From: Niabella sp.
Lineage (GTDB): Bacteria > Bacteroidota > Bacteroidia > Chitinophagales > Chitinophagaceae
Assembly: GCA_017744715.1 (NCBI GenBank)
Contig: JAGIAT010000008.1
Span: 230,886 to 294,885, forward strand
Length of the DNA: 64,000 bases
Reading direction: 5' to 3'
In this document: positions 16,631-26,310 of the stretch, piece after piece
Layout: each line of letters starts with the position of its first letter
Numbering within the stretch: position 1 is the stretch's first letter
The notes under the pieces: model-generated
Database searches by the model: none
What the model saw: only the letters and a program-made list of their open reading frames with translations
Told to the model about the DNA's origin: nothing
Program-made: the position numbers and the translations under genes

Positions 16631-19408
16631 ATGATAAAACCAACAAAAATGTTAGTACCAACAACGATGCGGACTTTTTTATTATGCTTTTTTCTTTTTT
16701 GCGTGGCGCAGGTGAGGGCCCAGCAGGATATTTCCCTGGCCGGTAGCTGGAAAGTACGGCTGGATAAGGAAGACCGCGGTGTAAACGAACAGTGGTTCCG
16801 TAAGGACGAAGGGCAGGCCATACCATTACCCGGTACGCTGGATGATGCCGGTATTGGTGAAAAAATAAAGCTGGATACGAGTGTGATGAACAAGGAAGTG
16901 ATGCTCATGCTCACCCGTAAACATGCATATGTCGGACCGGCCTGGTACAGCAAACGAATCGTGATCCCCGCCGGATGGACTGATAAAGTGATCCGGTTAT
17001 ACCTGGAGCGGGTGATCTGGAATACGCGGGTTTGGGTAGATGGTAAAGAGGCCGGAACCGATGAAAGCCTGAGCACACCGCATGTGTTTGACCTGAGCAA
17101 CTACCTTACGCCCGGAACACACCTGTTAACCATCCGGATCGACAACCGAAAGCAACATGATATTTCCGTAAGAGATATGGCGCATGCCTATACCGATGGA
17201 ACGCAGATCATCTGGAACGGTGTTATTGGTGCTGTAAAATTAAAGGCTGTTAACCGGCTGTCTGTAGGTGCGGTGCAAACTTACCCGGATGTAGCACAGA
17301 AAAGTGTAGGATTAAAAATAACATTAGAGAATCACAATGCCGGCGCACAGAAAGCCATTCTAAAAGCGACCGTATTCCAGGGCAGCAAACAGGTGGTTAC
17401 CCGGAATATACCGGTTACAATAGCACCCGGGTCATCCGGAAATGAGATGGAATTATCCCTGGGCAATAATGCAAAACTGTGGGATGAATTTGATCCGCAG
17501 TTGTACCGTGTAGCCATTGTGTTACAAACAACCGGCGGAAAATTACTGGATCGTAAAGAAACCCGTTTTGGATTAAGGGTCCTGACAAACGATCAGCAAA
17601 CCCTGCGTATGAACGGCCGTCCGGTGTTTTTAAGGGGCACGCTGGAGTGCAACATCTTCCCGTTAACCGGGCACCCGCCCATGACGCATGAGGGCTGGCT
17701 GAAAGTGTTCCGGGCTGCGAAAAGCTATGGATTGAACCACCTGCGTTTTCACTCCTGGTGTCCGCCGCAGGCCGCTTTTGAAGTGGCCGATTCCATGGGC
17801 TTTTACCTGCAGGTAGAACTGCCGTTCTGGAACCTGCATGCCGGTGAGGATGCAGCCACCAACCGGTTCCTGGAAAGCGAAGCTGCACGGATCAGTGAGA
17901 CCTATGGCAACCACCCCTCGTTTTGCCTCTGGTCCCTTGGGAATGAATTGCAGGGGGATTTTAACTGGCTGCACGGATTGCTGACCCAAATGAAGCAAAG
18001 GGATAAACGTCATTTATATACTACTACCACGTTCACATTCGAAAAGGATCATGGCCGCTGGCCGGAGCCGGGAGATGATTTTTTTATTACCCAGTATACC
18101 AAAAAAGGATGGGTAAGAGGCCAGGGGGTGTTTAATGATCATACGCCGGATTTTTCCACCGATTATACCGCAGCCGTTGAAGGCGCCTCCGTACCGCTGA
18201 TTACCCACGAGATCGGGCAGTACTCCGTGTATCCCAATCTTAAGGAGATCCATAAATATACCGGTGTATTGGACCCGTTGAATCTTAAAGCCGTGCGCAA
18301 TGATCTCCGGAAAAAGAACCTGCTACAGTTGGCTGATTCGTTCACGCTGGCAAGTGGCATTTTTGCAGCTCAGTTATACAAAGAAGAAATGGAGCGGGCG
18401 TTAAAAACAAACGGTATCAGTGGATACCAACTGCTGGACTTGCACGATTTTCCCGGCCAGGGTACGGCGCTGGTGGGTATCCTGGATGCGTTCTGGGACA
18501 GCAAGCAGCTGGTTCGCCCTGAAGAACACCGGATGTACAGCTCGGAGGTAGTACCTCTTGTCCGTTTTAACAAGGCCGTTTATACCAATGATGAAGCATT
18601 TGCGATAACAGCGGCGGTAGCCAATTTTAGCGCAGGTACTTTAAAAAATACATTGCCGCAACTCACTATTAAAGACCAGTCCGGGAAGGTCGTGTTCAAA
18701 AAAGACTGGCCGGCCGCCGACCTGCCGGTGGGTAATGGCAGCCGGATCGGCGAAGCACAGTTCGCTTTAAATACAATAAAGAAAGCAGAAATACTTACCA
18801 TAGAGCTGGTGCTGAAAGGTACAAACTATAAAAACCAATGGCGGATATGGGTATATCCTACAACGGTTGCCGATAAAGCGGATCATATAGTCTTTACCCG
18901 CTCCTTTTCCGAAGCCCAAAAATTACTGGAGGAAGGAAAAACGGTATTGTTGAACCCGGATACGTCCGCGCTGAAGGGTGTTAACGGCCGTTTTGCCCCG
19001 GTGTTCTGGAGCCCCGTGCATTTCCCGGATCAGCCGGGTACCATGGGCATCCTGTGTAACCCGCAGCATCCGGCATTGCAACAATTTCCTACGGCCTTCC
19101 ACAGCGACTGGCAGTGGTGGGACCTGATCACTTCTTCAAAAACGATGATCATCGATTCCTTACCGGAGATGACGCCGGTGGTACGGGTGATCGATAACTT
19201 TTTTAAGAACCGGAAAATGGCCAATGTGATCGAAGCACGTGTGGGAAAAGGAAAACTGCTGATGACCTCCGTCAACATCGCAGACCGGTTGGATCAACGG
19301 CCCGCAGCGCGTCAATTGCGGTACAGCCTGTTGCAGTATATGAATAGTGCCGGATTTGTACCGCAAACAGTACTAACGCCGGAGCAGTTATTATCGCTAA
19401 AAAAATAG
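16631..19408 (+). CDS. GH2-family exo-glycosidase (copy 2)
   Basis: 925 residues; a signal peptide is present (LLCFFLFCVAQVRAQQ). The annotated ATG gives a 12-residue leader before an internal MRTFLL that may be the true start (16667). Domains as in copy 1: sugar-binding jelly roll with VWVDGKEAG, Ig-like domain, TIM barrel with acid/base Glu439 in SLGNELQG and nucleophile Glu527 in ITHEIGQYSVYPN, and the same long C-terminal region with FHSDWQWWDL. The acid/base strand differs from copy 1 (LWSLGNE against MFCEGNE), which suggests a different aglycone. It lies after the repeat island and before a gene on the other strand, so it may be transcribed alone. Confidence 0.88.
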   Translation: MIKPTKMLVPTTMRTFLLCFFLFCVAQVRAQQDISLAGSWKVRLDKEDRGVNEQWFRKDEGQAIPLPGTLDDAGIGEKIKLDTSVMNKEVMLMLTRKHAYVGPAWYSKRIVIPAGWTDKVIRLYLERVIWNTRVWVDGKEAGTDESLSTPHVFDLSNYLTPGTHLLTIRIDNRKQHDISVRDMAHAYTDGTQIIWNGVIGAVKLKAVNRLSVGAVQTYPDVAQKSVGLKITLENHNAGAQKAILKATVFQGSKQVVTRNIPVTIAPGSSGNEMELSLGNNAKLWDEFDPQLYRVAIVLQTTGGKLLDRKETRFGLRVLTNDQQTLRMNGRPVFLRGTLECNIFPLTGHPPMTHEGWLKVFRAAKSYGLNHLRFHSWCPPQAAFEVADSMGFYLQVELPFWNLHAGEDAATNRFLESEAARISETYGNHPSFCLWSLGNELQGDFNWLHGLLTQMKQRDKRHLYTTTTFTFEKDHGRWPEPGDDFFITQYTKKGWVRGQGVFNDHTPDFSTDYTAAVEGASVPLITHEIGQYSVYPNLKEIHKYTGVLDPLNLKAVRNDLRKKNLLQLADSFTLASGIFAAQLYKEEMERALKTNGISGYQLLDLHDFPGQGTALVGILDAFWDSKQLVRPEEHRMYSSEVVPLVRFNKAVYTNDEAFAITAAVANFSAGTLKNTLPQLTIKDQSGKVVFKKDWPAADLPVGNGSRIGEAQFALNTIKKAEILTIELVLKGTNYKNQWRIWVYPTTVADKADHIVFTRSFSEAQKLLEEGKTVLLNPDTSALKGVNGRFAPVFWSPVHFPDQPGTMGILCNPQHPALQQFPTAFHSDWQWWDLITSSKTMIIDSLPEMTPVVRVIDNFFKNRKMANVIEARVGKGKLLMTSVNIADRLDQRPAARQLRYSLLQYMNSAGFVPQTVLTPEQLLSLKK

Positions 19409-19427
19409 GGGATACTAATTTCTCCTG

Positions 19428-20780
19428 CTATTTTTCAACGATCCAATAGCCGCCGGTTTTGGATGGTCCTTTAAATTCAATGGAATTGTTTTCCCGGAGT
19501 ATTTTTAACCATCGTTCCACTGTTTTGCGGGGAACGTTAAGCTGTTCGGAATAATAGGGGAGCCGTTTCCCGGGGGATCGGGCAATCAGCTCAGTGAGGG
19601 TGGCTACTCCCTCATTTGCTCCCTCATTTGCTCCCTCATTTACTCCCTCATTTGCTCCCTCACTCGTTATGGAAGCTGCAGATACAATGACTCTGAAGCC
19701 ATGCTGAAAGTTTCCAAATTTTGGGGCCGTTAATCCGTAATCCCGGAACCCTTCGCGGATCCGTTTTATTCCGGAACCATATTTTTCAATAAATTTTGCT
19801 TCTTTAAACGTGGCGGCAATTCTCTTATTCCGGGCCTGCGAAGAGTAGTCATCACTCAGCAATTGTTCAACGGTAATATTATCCGGCAGTCTGCCAGGGT
19901 TAAAAAACTCTATATGATCATCGTAAATTTTTACCGATGAGTCTCCGTAATCCATATAATCCCGGTGTACGATCATGTTAATGACAATCTCCCTGATGGC
20001 AGGCAGGGGATATTGCCACCGCTCTTCGCGCTCGGGATCGCCGGAAATCGTGTAGCTTTTATTGATGTGTTTTCTGATAAAATCCAGTACCAGCTCCACC
20101 TCACCAAAAAGATCCGTTCTCAGGGTAATGCCATCTTTAATACTGGTGGGGGTGGAAAACCTCCCTAATTCTATAGTGGCCTGGAATACATCCATACCGG
20201 CAAACATCAGGTAAGCCGCATTGGTGATCTGAGTGTTTTTTATAAGTTCAAATTTATGTAATACCATCAGCGGGTCATCGGTAATGATCGATTGCTTATC
20301 GGCATTGCAGCGGTTAATGAACTGATTCACTTTTTTCAGAGACAGAGCGTCAGTGGTTCGTTCAGGGTCGATATAACTATCCCAGCTCGCATTAAAAGAG
20401 CGCATGTGCATCGTTGCTATTTCCGCAAGGGATAGTTGATGGTTGGAATTGTTGATCCTTTTAAAATAACGGCCCTTAAATGCTACGGGCTTAACAGGAA
20501 ATTCTTTAACGGATAAGATACCAATGGTAACGCCACTGACCTGTTTTACATCTATATCCGGGATAATGCTGGGCTGGGTTTTTACTTTTACTTCGTTTAC
20601 CCATTTTTGAAGCGTTTCTGCTCCAAGGGCGAAGCCTTTTACCGGGGCACCCCTGTTGTCTACACCAATATATACTTTTCCGCCTTTTGTGTTTGCAAAG
20701 GCTGAAAGTGTTTCAATGGCAGCATCTCCAAAGCTGCTTTTAAATTCCGTATGCTGGTCTTCCTTTATCCTGGCCACCAT
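19428..20780 (-). CDS. AlbA_2/Schlafen-type ATP-binding protein, putative regulator
   Basis: 450 residues from ATG 20780; a longer TTG-initiated frame is rejected because it would start upstream of the promoter box at 20801-20808. The N-terminus IKEDQHTEFKSSFG..ALSAFANTKGG and IGVDNRGAPVKG is the AlbA_2 (Schlafen-like) domain (about 1-125). A GHKL-like ATPase region follows (AIREIVINMIVHRDY about 258-272, with KYGSGIKRI near 333). After a linker of five 4-residue repeats (EGxN) the last 55 residues form a winged helix (LNVPRKTVERWLKIL). Such proteins are often regulators or defence-linked; the target is unknown. It runs opposite to the surrounding glycan genes. Confidence 0.85.
   Translation of the reverse strand: MVARIKEDQHTEFKSSFGDAAIETLSAFANTKGGKVYIGVDNRGAPVKGFALGAETLQKWVNEVKVKTQPSIIPDIDVKQVSGVTIGILSVKEFPVKPVAFKGRYFKRINNSNHQLSLAEIATMHMRSFNASWDSYIDPERTTDALSLKKVNQFINRCNADKQSIITDDPLMVLHKFELIKNTQITNAAYLMFAGMDVFQATIELGRFSTPTSIKDGITLRTDLFGEVELVLDFIRKHINKSYTISGDPEREERWQYPLPAIREIVINMIVHRDYMDYGDSSVKIYDDHIEFFNPGRLPDNITVEQLLSDDYSSQARNKRIAATFKEAKFIEKYGSGIKRIREGFRDYGLTAPKFGNFQHGFRVIVSAASITSEGANEGVNEGANEGANEGVATLTELIARSPGKRLPYYSEQLNVPRKTVERWLKILRENNSIEFKGPSKTGGYWIVEK
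19606..19665 (-). repeat. 12-bp in-frame minisatellite, five copies
   Basis: ACTCCCTCATTT-type units repeat five times and encode EGAN/EGVN tetrapeptides in the linker between the ATPase and winged-helix parts of the AlbA_2 protein. Because the unit is a multiple of three, copy-number change would alter linker length without a frameshift. Confidence 0.9.
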
Positions 20781-20800
20781 TCCGTTTTTATTGTGCTTTC

Positions 20801-20808
20801 CAAAGATA
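20801..20808 (-). promoter_or_regulatory. -7 promoter element for the AlbA_2 gene
   Basis: On the minus strand the sequence is TATCTTTG, an exact match to the Bacteroidota -7 consensus TAnnTTTG, 20 bases before the ATG at 20780. No clear TTG is seen at -33. Confidence 0.6.
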
Positions 20809-20963
20809 ATTAACAATGTGCATTGCTGCGGGATATTTTACCCCGATCCGGGTTCCTCTTAAAGGGTGTGTACCTTTCATAAGATCATCCTTTTTTTTCA
20901 TAAGGATATCCATTTTATTTACCTTATTCTATGCGCATCTTTGTGTTCCCAAATTGTGTCAAT

Positions 20964-22301
20964 ATGAAAAGTCAGTATCAATTTAATACTTCCTATATCA
21001 TCGGTATTTCATTTATTTCTGCGCTGGGCGGCTACCTGTTCGGTTTCGACTTTGCGGTGATTGCCGGGGCGCTTCCGTTCCTAAAAGAACAGTTCGGTTT
21101 TAACGAGGTACAGGAGGGCTTTGCCACTGCTTCACTGGCGCTGGGCTGCATCGTGGGCTGTTTGCTGGCGGGCCGGATCTCCGACCGCTGGGGCCGCCGC
21201 AGGGGGCTGATGCTGGCAGCGGCCGTGTTTTTGGTTTCCTCGCTGGCAATGGCGTTTTCGCACAATAGCGGGGTATTCATTGCTGCCCGTTTTGCTGCCG
21301 GAATAGGGGTAGGAATGGCTTCTGTATTATCACCGATGTACATCGCAGAAGTAGCGCCTGCGAACATGCGCGGCCGTATGGTGGCCATCAACCAGCTCAC
21401 CATTGTGATCGGGATTTTTGTTACCAACCTGGTCAACTACAGTTTACGGAATGAAGGAGCGGATGCCTGGCGCTGGATGGTGGGACTGGGTGCGGTGCCT
21501 TCTGCGCTTTTTTTACTGGGTGTGTGCTGGTTGCCCGAAAGTCCGCGCTGGCTGGCCAAGGCAGGCCAACTGTCCCTTGCAGAAAAAATATTGAAAAAGA
21601 TCGGTGGTGGGGATTATGCCACACATACGCTGGAGGCGATTCGCAAATCGGTTGCAGGTGATACAGTAGTGCGTTATAAGGATGTATTTCAGCGTTCCAT
21701 TTTTCCGGTAGTATTGATCGGCATTGGTCTGGCCGTATTTCAGCAACTCTGCGGTATTAACGTGGTATTTAACTACACGGCGAATATTTTTGAAAGCGTG
21801 GGCTTCAGCCAGGACGACCAATTGAAGCAAACGGTGTTCATCGGGTTGGTGAATATGGTTTGCACGCTCGTAGCCATGTGGCAGGTAGATAAGCTGGGAC
21901 GAAGACCGCTGATGCTGTTTGGCGCCATAGGATTAACCCTCCTGTATGTGGTAAGCGCCACCCTGCTGAAACAGAAGTCTGCTGCTGCTTCCTGGTCATT
22001 GCTGGCTGCCATTGGCCTGTATGCAATGACATTGGCCCCTGTTACCTGGGTGCTTATTTCGGAAATATTTCCCAACAAGGTAAGAGGTGCGGCCACCTCC
22101 ATTGCCGTGCTGGCGCTCTGGGCTTCCTATGCCGTGCTGACCTTTACCTTTCCCATACTGGCCAAAAATTTAGGAACCTATACACCATTTTATATCTATG
22201 CCGGTATTTGTGTGCTTGGCTTTTTGTTTTTAAAATTCCGGGTAAAGGAAACCAAGGGGAAATCGCTGGAGGAAATGGACACTGTTTTCTCCGGGCATTG
22301 A
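20964..22301 (+). CDS. MFS sugar porter, sugar:H+ symporter type
   Basis: 445 residues from ATG 20964, preferred over the ATG at 20931 because the extra 11 residues (MRIFVFPNCVN) are unlike the family and overlap a promoter-like CATCTTTG. Twelve membrane segments with all sugar-porter hallmarks: GGYLFGFD in helix 1, SDRWGRRRG after helix 2, PESPRWL before the central loop, QQLCGINVVFNY in helix 7, DKLGRRPLM, and ETKGKSLEEMD at the C-terminus. XylE, GalP and AraE are the named relatives. It would carry a monosaccharide or small sugar released in the periplasm across the inner membrane. It is 45 bases ahead of the cytosolic DUF5107 gene, which suggests that protein acts on the imported sugar. 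Confidence 0.92.
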   Translation: MKSQYQFNTSYIIGISFISALGGYLFGFDFAVIAGALPFLKEQFGFNEVQEGFATASLALGCIVGCLLAGRISDRWGRRRGLMLAAAVFLVSSLAMAFSHNSGVFIAARFAAGIGVGMASVLSPMYIAEVAPANMRGRMVAINQLTIVIGIFVTNLVNYSLRNEGADAWRWMVGLGAVPSALFLLGVCWLPESPRWLAKAGQLSLAEKILKKIGGGDYATHTLEAIRKSVAGDTVVRYKDVFQRSIFPVVLIGIGLAVFQQLCGINVVFNYTANIFESVGFSQDDQLKQTVFIGLVNMVCTLVAMWQVDKLGRRPLMLFGAIGLTLLYVVSATLLKQKSAAASWSLLAAIGLYAMTLAPVTWVLISEIFPNKVRGAATSIAVLALWASYAVLTFTFPILAKNLGTYTPFYIYAGICVLGFLFLKFRVKETKGKSLEEMDTVFSGH

Positions 22302-22346
22302 CAACGATAACTAAAATTATTTTTCTACACTCATAAAAAGAAGACT

Positions 22347-25300
22347 ATGGAAGTGCATGCATGGCAGGAAGTGGTTAAGATTCCTACCTATAAAACCGGG
22401 GAACCCGACAGGAATCCCATGTTCCTGGAAAAGCGGGTGTACCAGGGAAGCAGCGGGGTGGTATATCCGTACCAGGTGATCGATAAAGTATATGATGAAA
22501 AGGAAGAAAAAGAATGGACGGCTTTATTCCTGGAGAATGACTACCTGAAGGTAATGATCCTGCCGGAACTGGGCGGGAGGATACAGATGGCTTATGATAA
22601 AACCAATGACTATCATTTTGTATATCATAACCGGGTGATCAAACCCGCGCTGGTGGGGCTGCTGGGTCCCTGGATCAGCGGGGGAATCGAGTTCAACTGG
22701 CCGCAGCATCACCGGCCTACAACCTTTGATGCAACCGATTTCCAGATCGTTGAAAATAAAGACGGAAGTAAAACCGTATGGGTGAATGAGTATGAGCAGA
22801 TGTTTGGTACCAAGTGTGCCCTGGGCTTCACCCTGTATGCGGATAAGGCCTATATTGAACTGGAAGCAAAATTGTATAACCGCACTCCCTTCCCGCAAAC
22901 TTTTTTGTGGTGGGCCAACCCGGCCGTGGCCGTAGACGAACATTATCAAAGTGTATTTCCCCCGGATGTAAATGCTGTTTTTGATCATGGCAAACGGGAT
23001 GTAAGTACCTTTCCCATTGCAACCGGCACTTATTATAAAGTGGATTATGCGCCGGGTACAGATATTTCAGTTTATACGAATATCCCGGTACCTACTTCTT
23101 ATATGGCCGTGAACAGCGCCTTTAATTTTGTAGGAGGCTATCATCATCAAAAAAGAGCTGGTATCATGCACGTGGCCGATCATCATGTAAGTCCCGGTAA
23201 AAAACAATGGACCTGGGGCTGTGGTGCATTTGGCAAGGCCTGGGACCGCCAGCTTACAGATGAAGATGGTCCTTACTTTGAACTGATGTGCGGGGTATAT
23301 ACAGATAACCAGCCGGATTTCAGCTGGATCATGCCCAATGAGGTAAGAACCTTCAAACAATACTTCATGCCCTATAAGAATATCGGGTATGTGAAGAACG
23401 CTTCTGTAGATGCGATGATCAACCTGGATATTGCGGCGGACACGGCTACCGTACAGGTGTACGTAACAAAGGAGCGGCCGGTCATTGTACGATTGAAGCA
23501 GGCAGAAAAGGAACTCTTTTCTGAAACAGTGGCTCTATCGCCCCTGAAAAGTTTTGAAAAGCAGATCACAATTGCTGCCGCATCCGATGCCGGGAAACTA
23601 AAAGTAGAGGTATTAGATGAAGGTGGAAAATTATTGATCGCTTATACCCCGGTAGAACGGAATACCGAAGCCATACCGGATCCGGCAAAACCCATACTGC
23701 AACCGGAAACGCTTGCTACCAATGAAGAGCTGTACCTGGCCGGTTTGCACCTGGAACAATACCGGCATGCCACCTATTCACCGCTGGATTATTACCTTGA
23801 AGCATTAAAGCGGGATGCAACAGACGCCCGGTGTAATAATGCAATGGGCTTGTGGTACCTGCGCCGTGGCCAGTTTGAAACGGCAGAACCCTATTTCCGC
23901 AAAGCAGTGGAAAAGCTTACAGCTAAAAACCCTAACCCGTATGATGGAGAACCTTTGTACAACCTGGGGCTTTGTTTGTGCTACCAGCACCGTTTGGAAG
24001 AAGCGGCAGACTGGTTGCATAAAAGTGCCTGGAATGCCGCCATGCAGGATAATGCTTACCTGCAACTGGCATACATTAGTGCGCTTCAGAACGATTGGGA
24101 AGCATGTGCCGCGTTTGCGGAAAAATCGGTTTTAAGAAACTATAATAGTCTGAAGGCGCGCCATATAAAAGCCGTGGCGTTGCGGCAGCTGCAGCGCTGG
24201 GAAGCGGCGGCCGCCTTGCTAAAGGAAACCCTGGCCATCGATGGGTTTGATTTTGCTGCCCGGTTCGAATGGTGTCTCCATCTGCAGCAACAGGGAGATA
24301 CAGCGGCTGCTGAAAAAGAACTGTTGCAGTTGCAGCAGCAGATGCATAACCGTTCCTATTCTTTTATAGAAATGGCTTTACAATATGCGGTAGCTGGTCT
24401 GTACGAAGATGCGATCGCATTTTTATCACTGACGGCCGGTCATACAAAGGACCCGCTGGTGTATTATTACCTGGGGTATTTCAACCACTTAGCTGGAAAT
24501 AAAAACCAGGCCGCAATAGCGTTCGGAAATGCGTTTAAGATGGGTCCGGATGGTATATTCCCCAACCGGATAGAAGACATTGTGGTGCTGAAAACAGCGG
24601 TGGAACAAAATCCTGGCGATTATAAGGCCCTCTATTACCTGGGTAACTATTATTACGGAAAACGCCTGTATGATCCGGCCCGTAGCTGCTGGGAGCAGTC
24701 GCTGGCCATCAACCCCGGCTTTGCCACCACCAACCGGAACCTGGGAATTGCTTACTACAATAAGTTTGATAAAAAAGAAGAAGCGCTTCATTTGTTCCAA
24801 AAGGCATTCGATGCGGATCCGTCCGATTCAAGGGTATTGTTTGAACTGGATCAGTTGAAGAAGCGGTTTAACCTGCATCCGGAGCAGCGGCTTTCTTATT
24901 TAAACCAATACCCGGAGCAGGTGCGGGAGCGGGATGATCTTTATATCGAATACATTGCCCTGCATTCCCTGCTGGGCCGGTTTGAAGACGCAGGCCGATT
25001 GCTGAAATCCCGGAATTTTCATCCCTGGGAAGGAGGCGAAGGCCGTACTTCCGGTCAGCATGTGTTGATTCATGTAGAACAGGCCAAACAGGCGCTGGCA
25101 AAAAATGACCTCGATGAAGCAGGGCGTTTGTTGCATAAGGCACAGGAATACCCGGCAAACCTGGGTGAGGGAAAACTATATGGTGCGCAGGAGAATGATA
25201 TTCATTACTGGCTTGGATGCGTGGAGGAAGCCGGCGGCAATTTGCCTGCGGCGAAGAGCTACTGGGAGAAAGCGGCCATAGGTCTTTCAGAACCCGCACC

Positions 25301-25658
25301 TGCTATTTATTACAATGATCAGCAACCGGATAAGATCTTTTACCAGGGAATGGCATTACAAAAATTAGGAAGACAGGAAGAAGCCGCACAACGGTTTCAT
25401 AACCTGATCCGTTACGGGGAGGCACATTTAAATGATACGGTTTCCATTGATTTTTTTGCAGTATCGCTGCCGGACCTGATGATCTTTGATGACGACCTGA
25501 ACCTGCGGAACAGGATTCATTGCTGCTATCTGATGGGACTGGGTTACCTCGGGCTGGGTGATGCCGCAATGGCGGACCAATACCTGGGCCAGGTGCTGGA
25601 ACTGGATCCGGCACATATGGGTGCCGTCCTGCACCGGAATTTTGTGCCCGTGCACTAG
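22347..25658 (+). CDS. Cytosolic DUF5107 protein with C-terminal TPR repeats
   Basis: 1103 residues without a signal peptide. The N-terminal about 350 residues match DUF5107: LENDYLKVMILPELGGRIQM, then GPWISGGIEFNWPQHHRPTTF and QFLWWANPAVAV-type segments (here TFLWWANPAVAV), a beta-rich galactose-mutarotase-like fold. From about residue 460 onward the chain is a series of TPR-like helices (e.g. ARCNNAMGLWYLRRGQFETA, YYLGNYYYGKRLYDPA). No enzyme activity is established to my knowledge for this arrangement; a glycan-modifying or sugar-epimerising role is inferred from the fold and from the sugar porter upstream. A secreted relative is at 29323-32409. A terminator follows at 25691. Confidence 0.85.
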   Translation: MEVHAWQEVVKIPTYKTGEPDRNPMFLEKRVYQGSSGVVYPYQVIDKVYDEKEEKEWTALFLENDYLKVMILPELGGRIQMAYDKTNDYHFVYHNRVIKPALVGLLGPWISGGIEFNWPQHHRPTTFDATDFQIVENKDGSKTVWVNEYEQMFGTKCALGFTLYADKAYIELEAKLYNRTPFPQTFLWWANPAVAVDEHYQSVFPPDVNAVFDHGKRDVSTFPIATGTYYKVDYAPGTDISVYTNIPVPTSYMAVNSAFNFVGGYHHQKRAGIMHVADHHVSPGKKQWTWGCGAFGKAWDRQLTDEDGPYFELMCGVYTDNQPDFSWIMPNEVRTFKQYFMPYKNIGYVKNASVDAMINLDIAADTATVQVYVTKERPVIVRLKQAEKELFSETVALSPLKSFEKQITIAAASDAGKLKVEVLDEGGKLLIAYTPVERNTEAIPDPAKPILQPETLATNEELYLAGLHLEQYRHATYSPLDYYLEALKRDATDARCNNAMGLWYLRRGQFETAEPYFRKAVEKLTAKNPNPYDGEPLYNLGLCLCYQHRLEEAADWLHKSAWNAAMQDNAYLQLAYISALQNDWEACAAFAEKSVLRNYNSLKARHIKAVALRQLQRWEAAAALLKETLAIDGFDFAARFEWCLHLQQQGDTAAAEKELLQLQQQMHNRSYSFIEMALQYAVAGLYEDAIAFLSLTAGHTKDPLVYYYLGYFNHLAGNKNQAAIAFGNAFKMGPDGIFPNRIEDIVVLKTAVEQNPGDYKALYYLGNYYYGKRLYDPARSCWEQSLAINPGFATTNRNLGIAYYNKFDKKEEALHLFQKAFDADPSDSRVLFELDQLKKRFNLHPEQRLSYLNQYPEQVRERDDLYIEYIALHSLLGRFEDAGRLLKSRNFHPWEGGEGRTSGQHVLIHVEQAKQALAKNDLDEAGRLLHKAQEYPANLGEGKLYGAQENDIHYWLGCVEEAGGNLPAAKSYWEKAAIGLSEPAPAIYYNDQQPDKIFYQGMALQKLGRQEEAAQRFHNLIRYGEAHLNDTVSIDFFAVSLPDLMIFDDDLNLRNRIHCCYLMGLGYLGLGDAAMADQYLGQVLELDPAHMGAVLHRNFVPVH

Positions 25659-25690
25659 CCAAATCTGTTGACAAGATTATTGAGTCGTAT

Positions 25691-25724
25691 AAACCGGGTT
25701 TTATCAGTAAGATCCGGTTTTTTT
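25691..25724 (+). terminator. Rho-independent terminator after the DUF5107 gene
   Basis: AAACCGG and CCGGTTT pair around a 16-base loop and are followed by a run of T. It lies 33 bases after the stop codon, so it ends the porter-DUF5107 transcript. Confidence 0.7.
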
Positions 25725-25895
25725 ATGCCCTGTTTTAAATTGCGCTGCTTTTTCCGTACAGGGAGGAGCGCCCGGCTACCTTCGATCGGGTTCCCCTTTT
25801 GCATATCTTCCACAGCGTCAACCCGCTTTGCCATATTTTACGGGTACGTACACTTTTTTTCGGCAGTTTCTTATAAAATTGTTATTTTGCGTAAG

Positions 25896-26310
25896 ATGCT
25901 ATTGGATGATCGACTGCTGATGCAACTGAAAAACGGTGATGGAAAGGCGTTTGTTGCGATTTACAACCAATACCATCAGCAATGATATTCCTATATCTTA
26001 TACTTCACAAAAGACCGCCGGTTTGCTAAGGATATGCTGCAGGGAGGTATGGGTATAGATCATGGAGCATATAAGCAGGCTCAGCCTGCAGCTGTTTTTT
26101 TAATGCATCGGTTATGGTATGCCCCGGGGCAGGGTGCTGAAGCAGATACAGTGCAGGGCCTATGAAAAAGTGATCGAATATGCTAGTGAGGAACAATGCC
26201 TCCACCGCAATAGTGAAGAGGTGCTTTTATGGAAGCCGTACAGCGTGCTGTTCCGGGAAGCTGTGATACATTTTTCCGGGGGCCCACCTGTTGTTGCTTT
26301 GGGATAATCG
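25896..26310 (+). pseudogene. Decayed ECF-type sigma factor
   Basis: From ATG 25896 the frame reads LLMQLKNGDGKAFVAIYNQY then an in-frame TGA at 25983. Translation past it gives YSYILYFTKDRRFAKDMLQ, the region-2 signature of ECF sigma factors. A frameshift near 26040 then restores EVWV-stop-IMEHISRL, and later RGRVLKQIQCRAYEKVIEYASEEQ (26119 onward) and LLWKPYSVLFREAV, matching the region 2-4 linker of the same family. It ends without region 4. At least two stops and one frameshift make it non-functional. In Bacteroidota such sigma factors often control susCD genes, so this may be the lost regulator of the locus. Confidence 0.75.

Noticed and set aside
20781..20816. TTG start for the AlbA_2 gene giving 12 more residues
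   Set aside because: It lies upstream of the promoter -7 box at 20801-20808, and the family begins near the ATG at 20780.
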